From Halorubrum amylolyticum (GTDB taxonomy: Archaea; Halobacteriota; Halobacteria; Halobacteriales; Haloferacaceae): 35,600 bases of DNA. The notes under the pieces were generated by a model that worked only from the letters and a program-made list of their open reading frames with translations, had not been told where the DNA came from and did no database searches. The stretch is taken from contig NZ_SDJP01000028.1 in NCBI RefSeq assembly GCF_004114995.1, positions 1-35,600 of the forward strand, given 5' to 3'. Shown piece by piece: positions 25,107-32,259 of the stretch (positions are counted from its first letter, which is position 1; each line of letters opens with the position of its first letter). The position numbers and the translations under genes are program-made.

Positions 25107-25636
25107 CCATCTACACCGGACGCGGCGACGAGGGCGACACCGACCTCCGGGACATGAGCCGGGTGTCGAAGGCGAGCCCCCGGATCGAGGCGTACGGGAC
25201 CGTCGACGAGGCGAACGCGCTGATCGGGACGGTGCGTCCGACCGAGCACGACGACCTCGACGACCTGTTGGAGACGGTCCAGAACCACCTCCACGTCGTG
25301 CAGGCGGATCTGGCCAACCCGGACCCCGACCCCGACGACCCCGCGGTCGAGCCAGAACACGTCGAGACGCTCGAAGCGCAGATCGACGCGCTCGACGATG
25401 AACTGGAGCCGCTGCGCTCGTTCGTCCTCCCCGGCGGCGGCGAGGCGGGCGCCCGGCTCCACCACGCCCGCACGGTGACCCGTCGGGCGGAGCGCCGGGT
25501 CGTCGAACTGGCGCGGTCGGAGCCGATCAACGAGACGGCCGTCACCTACCTCAACCGGCTCTCCGACCTGCTGTTCACGCTCGGTCGCGTCGCGAACGCG
25601 CGCGACGGCGAGCCAGAGGAGTCGCCTTCGTACTGA
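25103..25636 (+). CDS. Cob(I)alamin adenosyltransferase, PduO type
   Basis: Transfers adenosyl from ATP to cob(I)alamin or a cobyrinate to make coenzyme B12. The 177-aa protein starts MTIYTGRGDEGDTDLRDMSR with the ATP-binding N-terminus (TGxGDxG-like). It has EAYGTVDEANALIG, then the family signature TRRAERRVVELA and YLNRLSDLLFTLGRVANAR. An acidic PDPDPDDP insert (about residues 70-80) is typical of halophiles. The start overlaps the upstream glutaredoxin stop by four bases. No other cobalamin gene is nearby. Confidence 0.94.
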   Translation: MTIYTGRGDEGDTDLRDMSRVSKASPRIEAYGTVDEANALIGTVRPTEHDDLDDLLETVQNHLHVVQADLANPDPDPDDPAVEPEHVETLEAQIDALDDELEPLRSFVLPGGGEAGARLHHARTVTRRAERRVVELARSEPINETAVTYLNRLSDLLFTLGRVANARDGEPEESPSY

Positions 25637-25639
25637 CTT

Positions 25640-25683
25640 CGGTTCTCTCTCGGTTCTCTCTCGGTTCTCTCCCGGTTCTCTCC
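25640..25683. repeat. 11-bp tandem repeat, four copies
   Basis: CGGTTCTCTCT occurs twice, then CGGTTCTCTCC twice, without spacers, starting three bases after the adenosyltransferase stop. The pyrimidine-rich runs could act as a transcription stop for the upstream operon, but that is a guess. Confidence 0.85.
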
Positions 25684-25799
25684 CGGCACTGCCACACGCG
25701 AGCCGCAAGCGCCGATCCCGATCCGACGACGCGCCGGCGCCAATCTGACCTCGCCGATCCGCCACAAAGAATATATCCGTCGCATACCAAAGGACAGAT

Positions 25800-26078
25800 A
25801 TGAGCAAACACTTCGAAGACGCACGGTACTACCTCGGTCGCGCGGCGGAACACGCGAAAGCGGGCGTGAAAGAGGAGCTGGAGCCGGTCGAGGGGCGGGT
25901 GAAAGAGCTCGTCGGCATCGACGACGACGAGGAGCCGGAGCCGTCGCGGCTCGACCGGCTGCAGGCCGACCTGAAAGAACTGGAGGAGCGCGCGGAGGGC
26001 GAGGCCCGCGAGGCCGTGGCCTCGGCGCGCGAGCGCGTCACCGAGTACCGCGGCCGCGACGCCGCCACATCGAAGTAG
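25800..26078 (+). CDS. Small charged coiled-coil protein (probable DUF7553)
   Basis: A 92-aa protein beginning MSKHFEDARYYLGRAAEHAK, then KAGVKEELEPVEGRVKELVG, an acidic hinge DDDEEPEP, and a second helix RLDRLQADLKELEERAEGEA. It is predicted to be almost all helix with heptad-like spacing. I recall this as a small haloarchaeal family (DUF7553) of unknown role. A strong TATA (GAATATATCC, about 25769-25778) is 25 bases upstream, giving a leaderless message. It is the last core gene before tRNA-Val. Confidence 0.85.
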   Translation: MSKHFEDARYYLGRAAEHAKAGVKEELEPVEGRVKELVGIDDDEEPEPSRLDRLQADLKELEERAEGEAREAVASARERVTEYRGRDAATSK

Positions 26079-26179
26079 CGAGATCCGACCAGCAGAGCCG
26101 ATCGGCGCGACTGCCCCGCCGCCCGCACCTCGTCGTAAAGTAACCCTTAAGTCCCGAGGTCGGATACGACGAGACGAAC

Positions 26180-26254
26180 GGGTTGGTGGTCTAGCCAGGT
26201 TATGACGGCTCCTTCACACGGAGCAGGTCGGCGGTTCGAATCCGCCCTAACCCA
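26180..26254 (+). tRNA. tRNA-Val (anticodon CAC)
   Basis: A 75-base cloverleaf: acceptor GGGTTGG/CTAACCC with one G-U pair and discriminator A, D-arm with GTCTAG...GGTT, and anticodon stem GCTCC/GGAGC with loop TTCACAC, giving anticodon CAC. The T-arm is GGCGG/CCGCC with loop TTCGAAT. No CCA is encoded and no intron is present. Its 3' end is repeated downstream, marking the left edge of the accessory island. Confidence 0.96.
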
Positions 26255-26377
26255 CTTCTGATTCCTCGCAACGACGAGCGACAGCGAGGAGTCCGTGGAA
26301 TCAGAAGTGGGTTGGCGGATTCGGGCCCAGAGGACGAGCGGAGCGAAGTCCTCGCGGTTCGAATCCGCCCCAACCCA
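26247..26377. repeat. Inverted and direct copies of the tRNA-Val 3' end
   Basis: The tRNA bases 26231-26254 recur at 26354-26377 with one change (T to C), 123 bp away. Between them an inverted partial copy lies at 26308-26323. The stretch right after the tRNA (26251-26265) is perfectly complementary to 26297-26311, 15 bases each, extending to about 26247/26315 with one wobble. The inverted copy also pairs with the direct copy (GCGGATTCG with CGAATCCGC). Two alternative hairpins can therefore form. This looks like an att duplication or a hairpin element built from the tRNA end. Confidence 0.8.
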
Positions 26378-26547
26378 TACGCGGTACGTACGGATTGTAT
26401 TCGAGCGTATTCTGGCAGCTTAAGTCCCCTAGCGTCAGAATAGCCAATATCGGCGGGGATCTTGAGATCGTATCGACTTTTCGATTCATGCGCTCAGTGT
26501 ACGCGGATTCACTCCGTCTGGCGGTTCCGTTAGTCAACCACCCCACC

Positions 26548-27000
26548 CTACCGCTCGCCTGACGGCTCGCGCTTGAGGGTGGGGCTTCCTGTTTCCACGA
26601 CGCGCTTTGCAGATACCGAGGTATCCACAGGGAGCGCAGTCTCCACAGGCGTTGACGAATCGCATAGCGATTCGTTCGCCAACCAGAAATCTTCGATTTC
26701 TGGTGACGTTGATTCGGAGCGTCCCGCTCCTAACCCCTTCTTGATACCGCGAGAAAGAATGTTCCACGCAGCGTTCGCATCTCTATCCGCCTCGAAACCA
26801 CACGCCGGGCAGGAGTGTTCGCGTACCCACAGCGGCTACTCCGTCGAACCCCCGCACGCCGCGCACTCTTTCGTCGTCCCTCTCGGATTCACGGCGACGA
26901 AGTGCGTCCCCTCCCGTTCGTACTTGTATTCGAGCATCCGAAGGAACGTTCCCCACGCCGCTCCTGCTCGGTTCCGCGAGTTGCCCGGTAGTTCAGCCAC
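26548..27000 (-). pseudogene. tnpB remnant of an IS1341-type (IS200/IS605) element
   Basis: The C-terminal third of a TnpB RNA-guided nuclease homologue. It reads ELPGNSRNRAGAAWGTFLRM, then EREGTHFVAVNPRGTTKECA, with the zinc finger CAACG...CPACG. An in-frame TAG at 26836-26838 interrupts it exactly where relatives have a lysine codon before PLWVREHSCPACGFEADRDA. The frame continues in the same register to TAG 26548, ending in the usual PTLKREPSGER. The N-terminal two thirds, including the first catalytic aspartate, are missing, so it is inactive. Sequence after the stop codon (GGTGGGGTGGTTGACTAA) matches the right end typical of such elements in haloarchaea. Confidence 0.85.
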
Positions 27001-27089
27001 GCCGATGCTGAGACCCAGCAAGGGACGCGTGGAACGTATGCGTCTTGAAACCGTCGGGTCGAGCAGACGATCGGCCTGAAATCCCGTGG

Positions 27090-27130
27090 TGAGATTCCCG
27101 CGCCTGAAGGCGCGGGAGGAGGTCAATGAG
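27090..27130. mobile_element. Terminal hairpin of an IS1341-type element
   Basis: CCCGCGCCTGAAGGCGCGGG (27097-27116) is an eight-base stem with a TGAA-type loop, followed by AGGAGGTCAATG. On the minus strand it reads as the TTGACCTCCTCCC-hairpin found at the ends of haloarchaeal IS200/IS605 elements. A related end occurs at the right edge of the window. Here it is the only surviving left end between two tnpB remnants facing away from each other. Confidence 0.7.
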
Positions 27131-27171
27131 CCGTACTTCACTGTAGTACGAATTCGGGAGAAATGGAACAC

Positions 27172-27294
27172 TCCGAATCAAAACCTCTAGAGACTGTGGT
27201 CCCTGTGGATACACTCGTCTTTGTAAAGCCCTAGAAGCAGGAAGCCCTCCCCTCAAGGAGCGACCGGCGTCAGCGGTGAGCGAGTCGGGTAGTT
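27172..27294 (+). pseudogene. tnpB tail of a second IS1341-type remnant, opposite strand
   Basis: The plus strand first encodes SESKPLETVVPVDTLVFVK and then, after a frameshift with a small deletion, LEAGSPPLKERPASAVSESG. That is the usual C-terminal tail of haloarchaeal TnpB proteins, and it parallels the TPVETALPVDTSVSAKRVVE tail of the minus-strand remnant. The end GGGTAGTTCAC matches the family's right end. Nothing upstream of the tail survives. The remnant abuts the stop codon of the ADP-ribosylglycohydrolase. Confidence 0.65.
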
Positions 27295-28202
27295 CACGAC
27301 AGGGTCGTGATCTGACTTGCCAGCGATTCGAGTTCTCCCACCTCATCGATGGCACTCACCCATCGCTCCGGAAGCTGTGACGCCCCGAACCGCGCACCAG
27401 CGACCGCACCTGCAATCGCCCCGATCGTATCGGTATCACCGCCGCGATTGACCGCAGTCACGATCGCCTCCTCAGCGCTCTCCGCGACTAGTCCATCGTG
27501 GAGTGCCGTCTGTAGCGAGTGGACGACGTATCCCGATGTCTCCAACGTGTCGGGGGAGTCACCCCAAGCGATCGGCTGAAGCGCCGTCACGAGCTCGCTA
27601 GGCGCGTCCGAACCGATGTCATCGAGTGCGTCCTGTAACGGCGTGTCTGCGTCGTCAAGGAGGCCCGCCACTGTGAGGTTCAGCACCGCGCAGCCGTACG
27701 TACACCGCGGGTCGGCGTGCGTGATCTGCGAGGACTGCCGACTCACCTCCACAAGTCGATCCCAGTCCGTCGCGTACGGAACGGCGAGCGGTGCGCACCG
27801 CATCACACTCCCGTTGCCCGCGTTCTGGCCCTCAGGACTGCTCTCCCACACGTGCTGGCCTGCCTCATCCCATTCGTCGCCGTGTCTGAGTCGACTCAAC
27901 GACTTCATCGTCATCCGCCCGATGTCGAACGGGTCACTGTCGTACCACTCGACGAACCGCTCGGCAATGTCCACCGGATCGAACTCGTGTTGCTCGACGA
28001 GACTCCGCGCGATACACAGCGCCTGCTCGGTGTCGTCCGTGATCGTCCCAGCAGGCTGGTTCCACGTTCCGTGTCCGATCATCTCGTCGAGTCGTCCGTG
28101 TTCAGCGCGAATCTTGGACGCGGACAGAAACTCTACCGGCCGGCCAAGTGCATCTCCACAGGCGATCCCACAGAGGACACCACGGGCTCGATCCATATCC
28201 AT
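27294..28202 (-). CDS. ADP-ribosylglycohydrolase family protein
   Basis: A 302-aa DraG/ARH-type hydrolase that removes ADP-ribose from proteins, or cleaves related ADP-ribosyl compounds, using two magnesium ions. The start MDMDRARGVLCGIACGDALG has the first motif. The metal-binding TITDDTEQALCIARSL (about residues 53-68) and C-terminal NRGGDTDTIGAIAGAVAGAR (GGDTDT) are intact, as is GNGSVMRCAPLA. It looks active and full length. The stop codon lies within the edge of an IS1341 remnant, so the last residues may be altered. A TATA-like CACTTTTCG lies about 25 bases upstream. Its place in a worn island beside restriction-modification debris suggests a defence or toxin-reversal role, which is inference. 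Confidence 0.92.
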   Translation of the reverse strand: MDMDRARGVLCGIACGDALGRPVEFLSASKIRAEHGRLDEMIGHGTWNQPAGTITDDTEQALCIARSLVEQHEFDPVDIAERFVEWYDSDPFDIGRMTMKSLSRLRHGDEWDEAGQHVWESSPEGQNAGNGSVMRCAPLAVPYATDWDRLVEVSRQSSQITHADPRCTYGCAVLNLTVAGLLDDADTPLQDALDDIGSDAPSELVTALQPIAWGDSPDTLETSGYVVHSLQTALHDGLVAESAEEAIVTAVNRGGDTDTIGAIAGAVAGARFGASQLPERWVSAIDEVGELESLASQITTLS

Positions 28203-28404
28203 ACGTCACACAACACAAGTCTCGACGAAAAGTGTCGGGTGATGGGTACCGCTTCGGTTGTCTTCCTGTCTCGCAGTCGAAGGCTCTGGTAGACTCCTAC
28301 TACATCTGTACCATTTCGGCGTATGCGTTCGCGCCAATAGCCATCTCAACAGAAACCGGAATCGGAATTCAAATAGCCGAATGGTCGTAACAGGAGGTGT
28401 TCAA

Positions 28405-28620
28405 ATGACAGAGGATAGCAGTTCCAACCACGTTCCCAGTCAGCCGGTTGTTGTCCAAGAAGATACCCATCAGAACGAGATCCCGGAGAATATTGATTCA
28501 GAGCTGTATTCGGCAGAGAGTCCTACCAACTCGTTCCACGAATTCACAATCGAGCGTGGGGATGAGCTTGTTGAAGCACTTCGCAATAACGGCTACACGG
28601 TCGAATTCAGAGAGCGGTGA
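28405..28620 (+). CDS. Small protein of unknown function with strong Shine-Dalgarno site
   Basis: A 71-aa acidic protein beginning MTEDSSSNHVPSQPVVVQED and ending in a likely folded part, FHEFTIERGDELVEALRNNG then YTVEFRER. The start at 28405 is fixed by AGGAGGTG (28392-28399) five bases ahead, a full Shine-Dalgarno sequence that most neighbours lack; an in-frame ATG at 28381 lies before that site. The local GC is lower than in the core genome. I do not recognise a family. The beta-alpha-beta look of the C-terminus could be a small ligand- or DNA-binding unit, but nothing proves it. Confidence 0.65.
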   Translation: MTEDSSSNHVPSQPVVVQEDTHQNEIPENIDSELYSAESPTNSFHEFTIERGDELVEALRNNGYTVEFRER

Positions 28621-28769
28621 CATTCAGCTTGGTCCTTAGCGACAGAGCGGTCTGATCACGGTTGTATCCGCAGCATTCATCCTTGCCTGCTCCCGTCTCG
28701 TCATCGAAGACGGCCGTCATCCATCCTGTTCCGACAGTCTACACCTCTCGTCGGTCTTCTGTTTGTCTC

Positions 28770-29266
28770 AATCTCGCTCGTCTCGAATCGACTCTGTGGC
28801 TGGCTTCTTCGCTTCTTCGTCTTCGGACGCGAGCGCGCCGCGAAGTTCGGACGGTCGCTTGACATGCGCCGATATAATCCGTGAGGCTGTCGACCCCACC
28901 GACTACAAGGGGTTCATCCTCCCGCTCGTCTACCACAAGTCGATCTCCGACGAGTTCGAGAAGCAGTACGTCGACGCCCTCGACGACGACCGGCTCGGTC
29001 GGCTGGTCGAACACCTCTCGAAGTACGACCTCGATCGGGACAGCGTCCCGCCGGATATGCTCGGGGAGGCGTACATGGACCTCGTCCGGCACTTCGCAGA
29101 GGAGCAGGGCGGCGATCCGACGAAGATGACCTTCACTGGACAGGAGGTGAACCCGGACATCGCCGCGATCGCGAAGATGAACCTCTCTATCCACGGCCTC
29201 GATGGAGAGATTCAACGTGAGGACTCACTCTCGAATCCCGCCTTCACGAACTCGCACACCTTCGAG
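28770..29266 (+). pseudogene. Decayed type I restriction-modification methyltransferase (hsdM)
   Basis: Fragments of the HsdM subunit in order but not in one frame. NLARLESTLW (28770-28799) is the N-terminal helix. After an unrelated stretch and a frame change, DIIREAVDPTDYKGFILPLV and the ISDEFEKQ block follow from 28871. Then come LGRLVEHLSKYDLDRDSVPP, MLGEAYMDLVRHFAEEQGGD and finally GQEVNPDIAAIAKMNLSIHG to about 29266. The SAM motif and the NPPF catalytic motif that should lie between and after these blocks are missing, so several deletions have occurred. hsdS and hsdR are absent. It marks a lost restriction system in this island. Confidence 0.7.
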
Positions 29267-29531
29267 AAGCGAATCACGACGACGTGTTCTGGTCGCTCGT
29301 CGTCGAGTGTGATCTCGAATACGAAGCCCACGCCCAGTAGCCCGAAGAACACAGCGCTCAGCTGATTTTTTCCGAGCAGGATTTCTGATCGAGGCCAGAT
29401 AGCGTTCGAAAGCCGCGATAAGGTGGAGGAGAGAGGTTACTGTCGTGTCGCCGTCGGTTCGATTTGATCCCGCTGGGCAAAGTCCCATGACGACGGTGAC
29501 CCCGCGGTTCGACTCCGTCCCGCCGCAGGGC
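29267..29531. other. Degenerate junction between island and core genes
   Basis: No convincing gene. On the minus strand a frame reads LSAVFFGLLGVGFVFEITLD (about 29295-29365), which resembles a membrane-helix fragment, but it has no start, promoter or full length. From about 29440 the base composition returns to the high GC of the core genome. Confidence 0.4.
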
Positions 29532-30479
29532 TCACACGACCCGGTTTTCGAGGTCCTCGCCGGCGTCGAGCCGGTCGGCGTTCGCCGCGAGGATGTCGGC
29601 GACGCGCTCGTAGTAGTGCGGAGTGTGGCCGGCGTTGTGCGGCGTGATCGTGACGTTGCCGAGCCCCCACAGCGGGTGGTCCTCGGGGAGCGGCTCGGGG
29701 TCGGTCACGTCGAGCGCGGCCCCGCGGATGCGGCTGTTTCGGAGCGCCGAGACGAGCGCGCCGGTGTCGACGACGGGTCCGCGTGCGATGTTGACGAGGA
29801 CCGCGTCGGCCCGCATCGTCCGGAGCGCCTCGGCGTCGACGAGCCCGCGGGTCGTCTCCGTGAGGGGGCACGCGAGCACCACGAACTCCGCGTCGGCGAT
29901 GGCGTCGTGGAACGCGTCGAACCCGTACACCTCGTCGGTGGGGCCGCCCTTCTCGGGCGAGTACCGGACTCCGATCGTGTCGACGTCGAAGGGCTCCAGC
30001 CGGTCGACGACGGTCGCTCCGATCGCGCCGAGTCCGACGACGGCGACGGTCGAGCCGTACACCTCGGTCGTCTCGTAGCTCCGCCACTCCCGGCGCTCCT
30101 GCTGGCGGTGCGCGCGCGCCCACTGGCGGGCGTGCGTGATCATCGACCCGAGGACGTGCTCGGCGATGTTCGGCCCGTGGACTCCCGAAGCGTTCGTCAG
30201 GGCGACGCCGTGGTCCGCGAGCGCGTCGCGGGGGAGGTGACCGGTGCCGGCGAACACGCAGGCGAAGAGTTCCAGGTTCTCGGCGGCGGCCGGCAGCTCC
30301 TCGTCGATGTCGAGTCCGACCGCGATCCGCGCGGTTTCGAGCAGCTCGCGCTCCTCCGCCGGCGTCCGCGCCAGCGCGACCGATCGGTCGGGGAGGCGTT
30401 CGCGGATCGCCGCGGCCAGATCCGCGCCGTCCGATCCGTGGATCGTCTGTCGCAACACGACGATGTCTGGGTCGCTCAT
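29532..30479 (-). CDS. D-isomer-specific 2-hydroxyacid dehydrogenase
   Basis: A 315-aa NAD(P)-dependent oxidoreductase interconverting a 2-keto acid and a D-2-hydroxy acid. The Rossmann motif is VAVVGLGAIGATVVDRLEPF (GLGAIG near residues 145-155). Catalytic residues follow the family pattern: Arg in VNIARGPVVDTGAL, Glu in TDPEPLPEDHPLWG and His in ITPHNAGHTPHYYE. The substrate (glycerate, glyoxylate, lactate or similar) cannot be told. The start at MSDPDIVVLRQTIHG follows a TATA (CCTTTTTACCC, complement of about 30500-30511) by 25 bases. Confidence 0.94.
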   Translation of the reverse strand: MSDPDIVVLRQTIHGSDGADLAAAIRERLPDRSVALARTPAEERELLETARIAVGLDIDEELPAAAENLELFACVFAGTGHLPRDALADHGVALTNASGVHGPNIAEHVLGSMITHARQWARAHRQQERREWRSYETTEVYGSTVAVVGLGAIGATVVDRLEPFDVDTIGVRYSPEKGGPTDEVYGFDAFHDAIADAEFVVLACPLTETTRGLVDAEALRTMRADAVLVNIARGPVVDTGALVSALRNSRIRGAALDVTDPEPLPEDHPLWGLGNVTITPHNAGHTPHYYERVADILAANADRLDAGEDLENRVV

Positions 30480-30578
30480 GGCGGGGAGACTCGGCGCAAC
30501 GGGTAAAAAGGATGGTCGTCCGGCGACCGGTGCCGGATTCACCCGTCGGGCGGGTGGCTCCGCCTACCGCCGGACCGC

Positions 30579-31805
30579 CTACTCCAGCGCCGCGTCGAAC
30601 GCCCGCTGGAGGTCGGTCTTCATGTCGTCGACGTGCTCGATCCCCACCGAGACCCGGACGAGGCCGTCGGTGAGCCCGGCCGCGAGCCGCTCCTCGCGGG
30701 GAATCGCGGCGTGGGTCATCGCCGCGGGCTGCTCGATCAGGCTCTCGACGCCCCCGAGCGACTCCGCGAGGGTGAACACCTCGGTCTCGCTGACGACCGT
30801 CGACGCCTGATCGAGGGCGCCGTCGAACTCGAAGGAGAGCATCCCGCCGAACGCGTCCATCTGCTCGGCCGCGAGATCGTGGTCCGGATGGCTCTCCAGC
30901 CCGGGGTAGTAGACCCGGCTCACGTCGTCGTGGTCCTCTAGCCACTCCGCGAGTTCCATCGCGTTCTCGCAGTGGCGGTCCATCCGAACGGGGAGCGTCT
31001 TGGCTCCACGTAACACGAGGAAGGAGTCGAAGGGGCCGGGCGTCGCGCCGACCGAGTTCTGGTAGAAGCCGAGCCGTTCGTCGAGCTCCGCGTCGTCGAC
31101 GATCAAGGCGCCGCCGATGGTATCGGAGTGCCCGCCGAGGTACTTCGTCAGCGACTGGGAGACGATGTCGGCGCCGTGTTCGAGCGGGCGCTGGAGGTAG
31201 GGGGTCGCGAACGTGTTGTCGACCGCGCAAAGCGCGTCGTTGGCGTGAGCGATGTCGGCGAGCGCGCCGATGTCGTTGACGTTCAATAGGGGGTTCGTCG
31301 GCGTCTCGACCCACACCAGTTCCGTCTCCTCGCGCACCGCGTCCCGGACCGCGTCGTGGTCGGTCGTGTCGACGAAGGTGGTGTCGAGGTCGTACTCGTC
31401 GTACACCTGCGTGAGGATGCGGTGAGTCCCGCCGTACACGTCGTCGCCGGCGACGACGTGGTCGCCCGCTTCCAGCAGGTTGAGGACGGTGTTTATCGCG
31501 GCCATTCCGGAGGCGAAACAGCGCGCGTGGCTCCCCGACTCCAGCGAGGCGAGGTTGGCCTCGAGGTCGGTCCGGGTCGGATTCCCCGTTCGGCTGTACT
31601 CGTAGCCGCGGTGCTCGCCCGGCGCGTCCTGCTTATACGTGGAGTTCGCGTGGATCGGCGTCATCAGCGCGCCCGTCTCCGGATCGGGCTCCTGCCCGGC
31701 GTGGATCGCCCGGGTCTCGAAGCGGCGGTCGTCGGCGCTGCCGTCGCCGTCGTCGGTGTCGCCGTCGTCGGTGCCGGTCTCGCGGGCGTCGGATCGGTCG
31801 CTCAT
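30579..31805 (-). CDS. Cystathionine gamma-synthase/lyase family PLP enzyme
   Basis: A 408-aa pyridoxal-phosphate enzyme of trans-sulfuration. After an acidic N-terminal tail (1-28) the family start FETRAIHAGQEPDPETGALM appears. YEYSRTGNPTRTDLEANLAS and the SGMAAINTVLNLLEAGDHVV block bind PLP, and the Schiff-base lysine is in SQSLTKYLGGHSDTIGGALI. SLGGVESLIEQPAAMTHAAI is the C-terminal signature. Synthase and lyase cannot be separated by eye; methionine or cysteine metabolism is the likely role. The C-terminus lies 100 bp upstream of the 2-hydroxyacid dehydrogenase start. A 20-bp tandem repeat array lies behind its promoter. Confidence 0.93.
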   Translation of the reverse strand: MSDRSDARETGTDDGDTDDGDGSADDRRFETRAIHAGQEPDPETGALMTPIHANSTYKQDAPGEHRGYEYSRTGNPTRTDLEANLASLESGSHARCFASGMAAINTVLNLLEAGDHVVAGDDVYGGTHRILTQVYDEYDLDTTFVDTTDHDAVRDAVREETELVWVETPTNPLLNVNDIGALADIAHANDALCAVDNTFATPYLQRPLEHGADIVSQSLTKYLGGHSDTIGGALIVDDAELDERLGFYQNSVGATPGPFDSFLVLRGAKTLPVRMDRHCENAMELAEWLEDHDDVSRVYYPGLESHPDHDLAAEQMDAFGGMLSFEFDGALDQASTVVSETEVFTLAESLGGVESLIEQPAAMTHAAIPREERLAAGLTDGLVRVSVGIEHVDDMKTDLQRAFDAALE

Positions 31806-31858
31806 ACCGGACGGTCGTCGCCGAGGGGAGTGATTCTTTCCCTTCCGAGATGATCGGG

Positions 31859-32036
31859 GGGCGACCGGGGACGGGATGGACGAATCGGAGATGAGATGGA
31901 CGAATCGGGGACGGGATAGACGAATCGGGGACGAGATGAACGAATCGGGGACGAGATGAACGAATCGGAGATGAGATGGACGAATCGGAGATGGGATAGA
32001 CGAATCGGAGATGGGATAGACGAATCGGGGACGGGG
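31859..32036. repeat. 20-bp tandem repeat, eight to nine copies
   Basis: Units such as GACGAATCGGGGACGAGATG repeat every 20 bp from 31879 to 32036 (eight copies, the last shortened), with a diverged ninth before it at 31859-31878. Copies differ only at a few sites: GGGGAC versus GGAGAT, GAGATG versus GGGATA, and G or A at the first base. The variants are shuffled, which suggests unequal exchange. It lies between the cystathionine gene and the mobile segment. There are no spacers, so it is not a CRISPR. Confidence 0.95.
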
Positions 32037-32053
32037 TCGCTGATCTACCAGTA

Positions 32054-32102
32054 GTTGAAAGCACGGGGCAAAACCGGAACCGATACTGACCCACTCGGTG
32101 CA
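32054..32102. promoter_or_regulatory. Outlying operator-like sites beyond the transposase 3' side
   Basis: TGACCCACTCGGTGCA (32087-32102) fits the 16-bp site found four times at 34744-34847, with one mismatch in the outer bases. CACGGGGCAAA (32061-32071) matches the right half of another. The order GGGGCAAA...CGGTGCAGAT copies the O3-O4 part of the divergent promoter (39 versus 37 bp), but the TATA between them is lost. It is probably a degenerate duplicate promoter marking an old element edge. The remaining bases to 32259 show no gene. Confidence 0.5.
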
Positions 32103-32259
32103 GATTATCGAGGAAGACGCGACTGGCGGCGGACTCTCTTCTAAGAACTGAGCGTTACGTGATACGTAGGAGTGAAATCAGCGACGGGGCGAGAAAACCA
32201 GCGGCTACTGACGAGTGCTGCGGCTCACCGTTTTGCTACCACGAGAAGGCGTTCAGGCG

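Noticed and set aside
26379..26547. A gene or RNA between the tRNA-Val copies and the tnpB remnant
   Set aside because: Only short frames and no RNA fold that I recognise; it is most likely element debris.
29295..29365. A possible hydrophobic peptide on the minus strand (LSAVFFGLLGVGFVFE)
   Set aside because: It has no start codon with a promoter, the frame is short and it lies in degenerate sequence. It may be a relic of a membrane protein, but that cannot be supported.
29437..31314. A minus-strand open frame of about 620 codons over the 2-hydroxyacid dehydrogenase and cystathionine genes
   Set aside because: Same strand but shifted frame, very arginine-rich, no motifs. The real genes explain the region.
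31859..32036. CRISPR array
   Set aside because: The 20-bp units abut with no spacers and vary only at a few sites; no cas gene is in the window. The 17-bp array at 16230 was rejected for the same reason.
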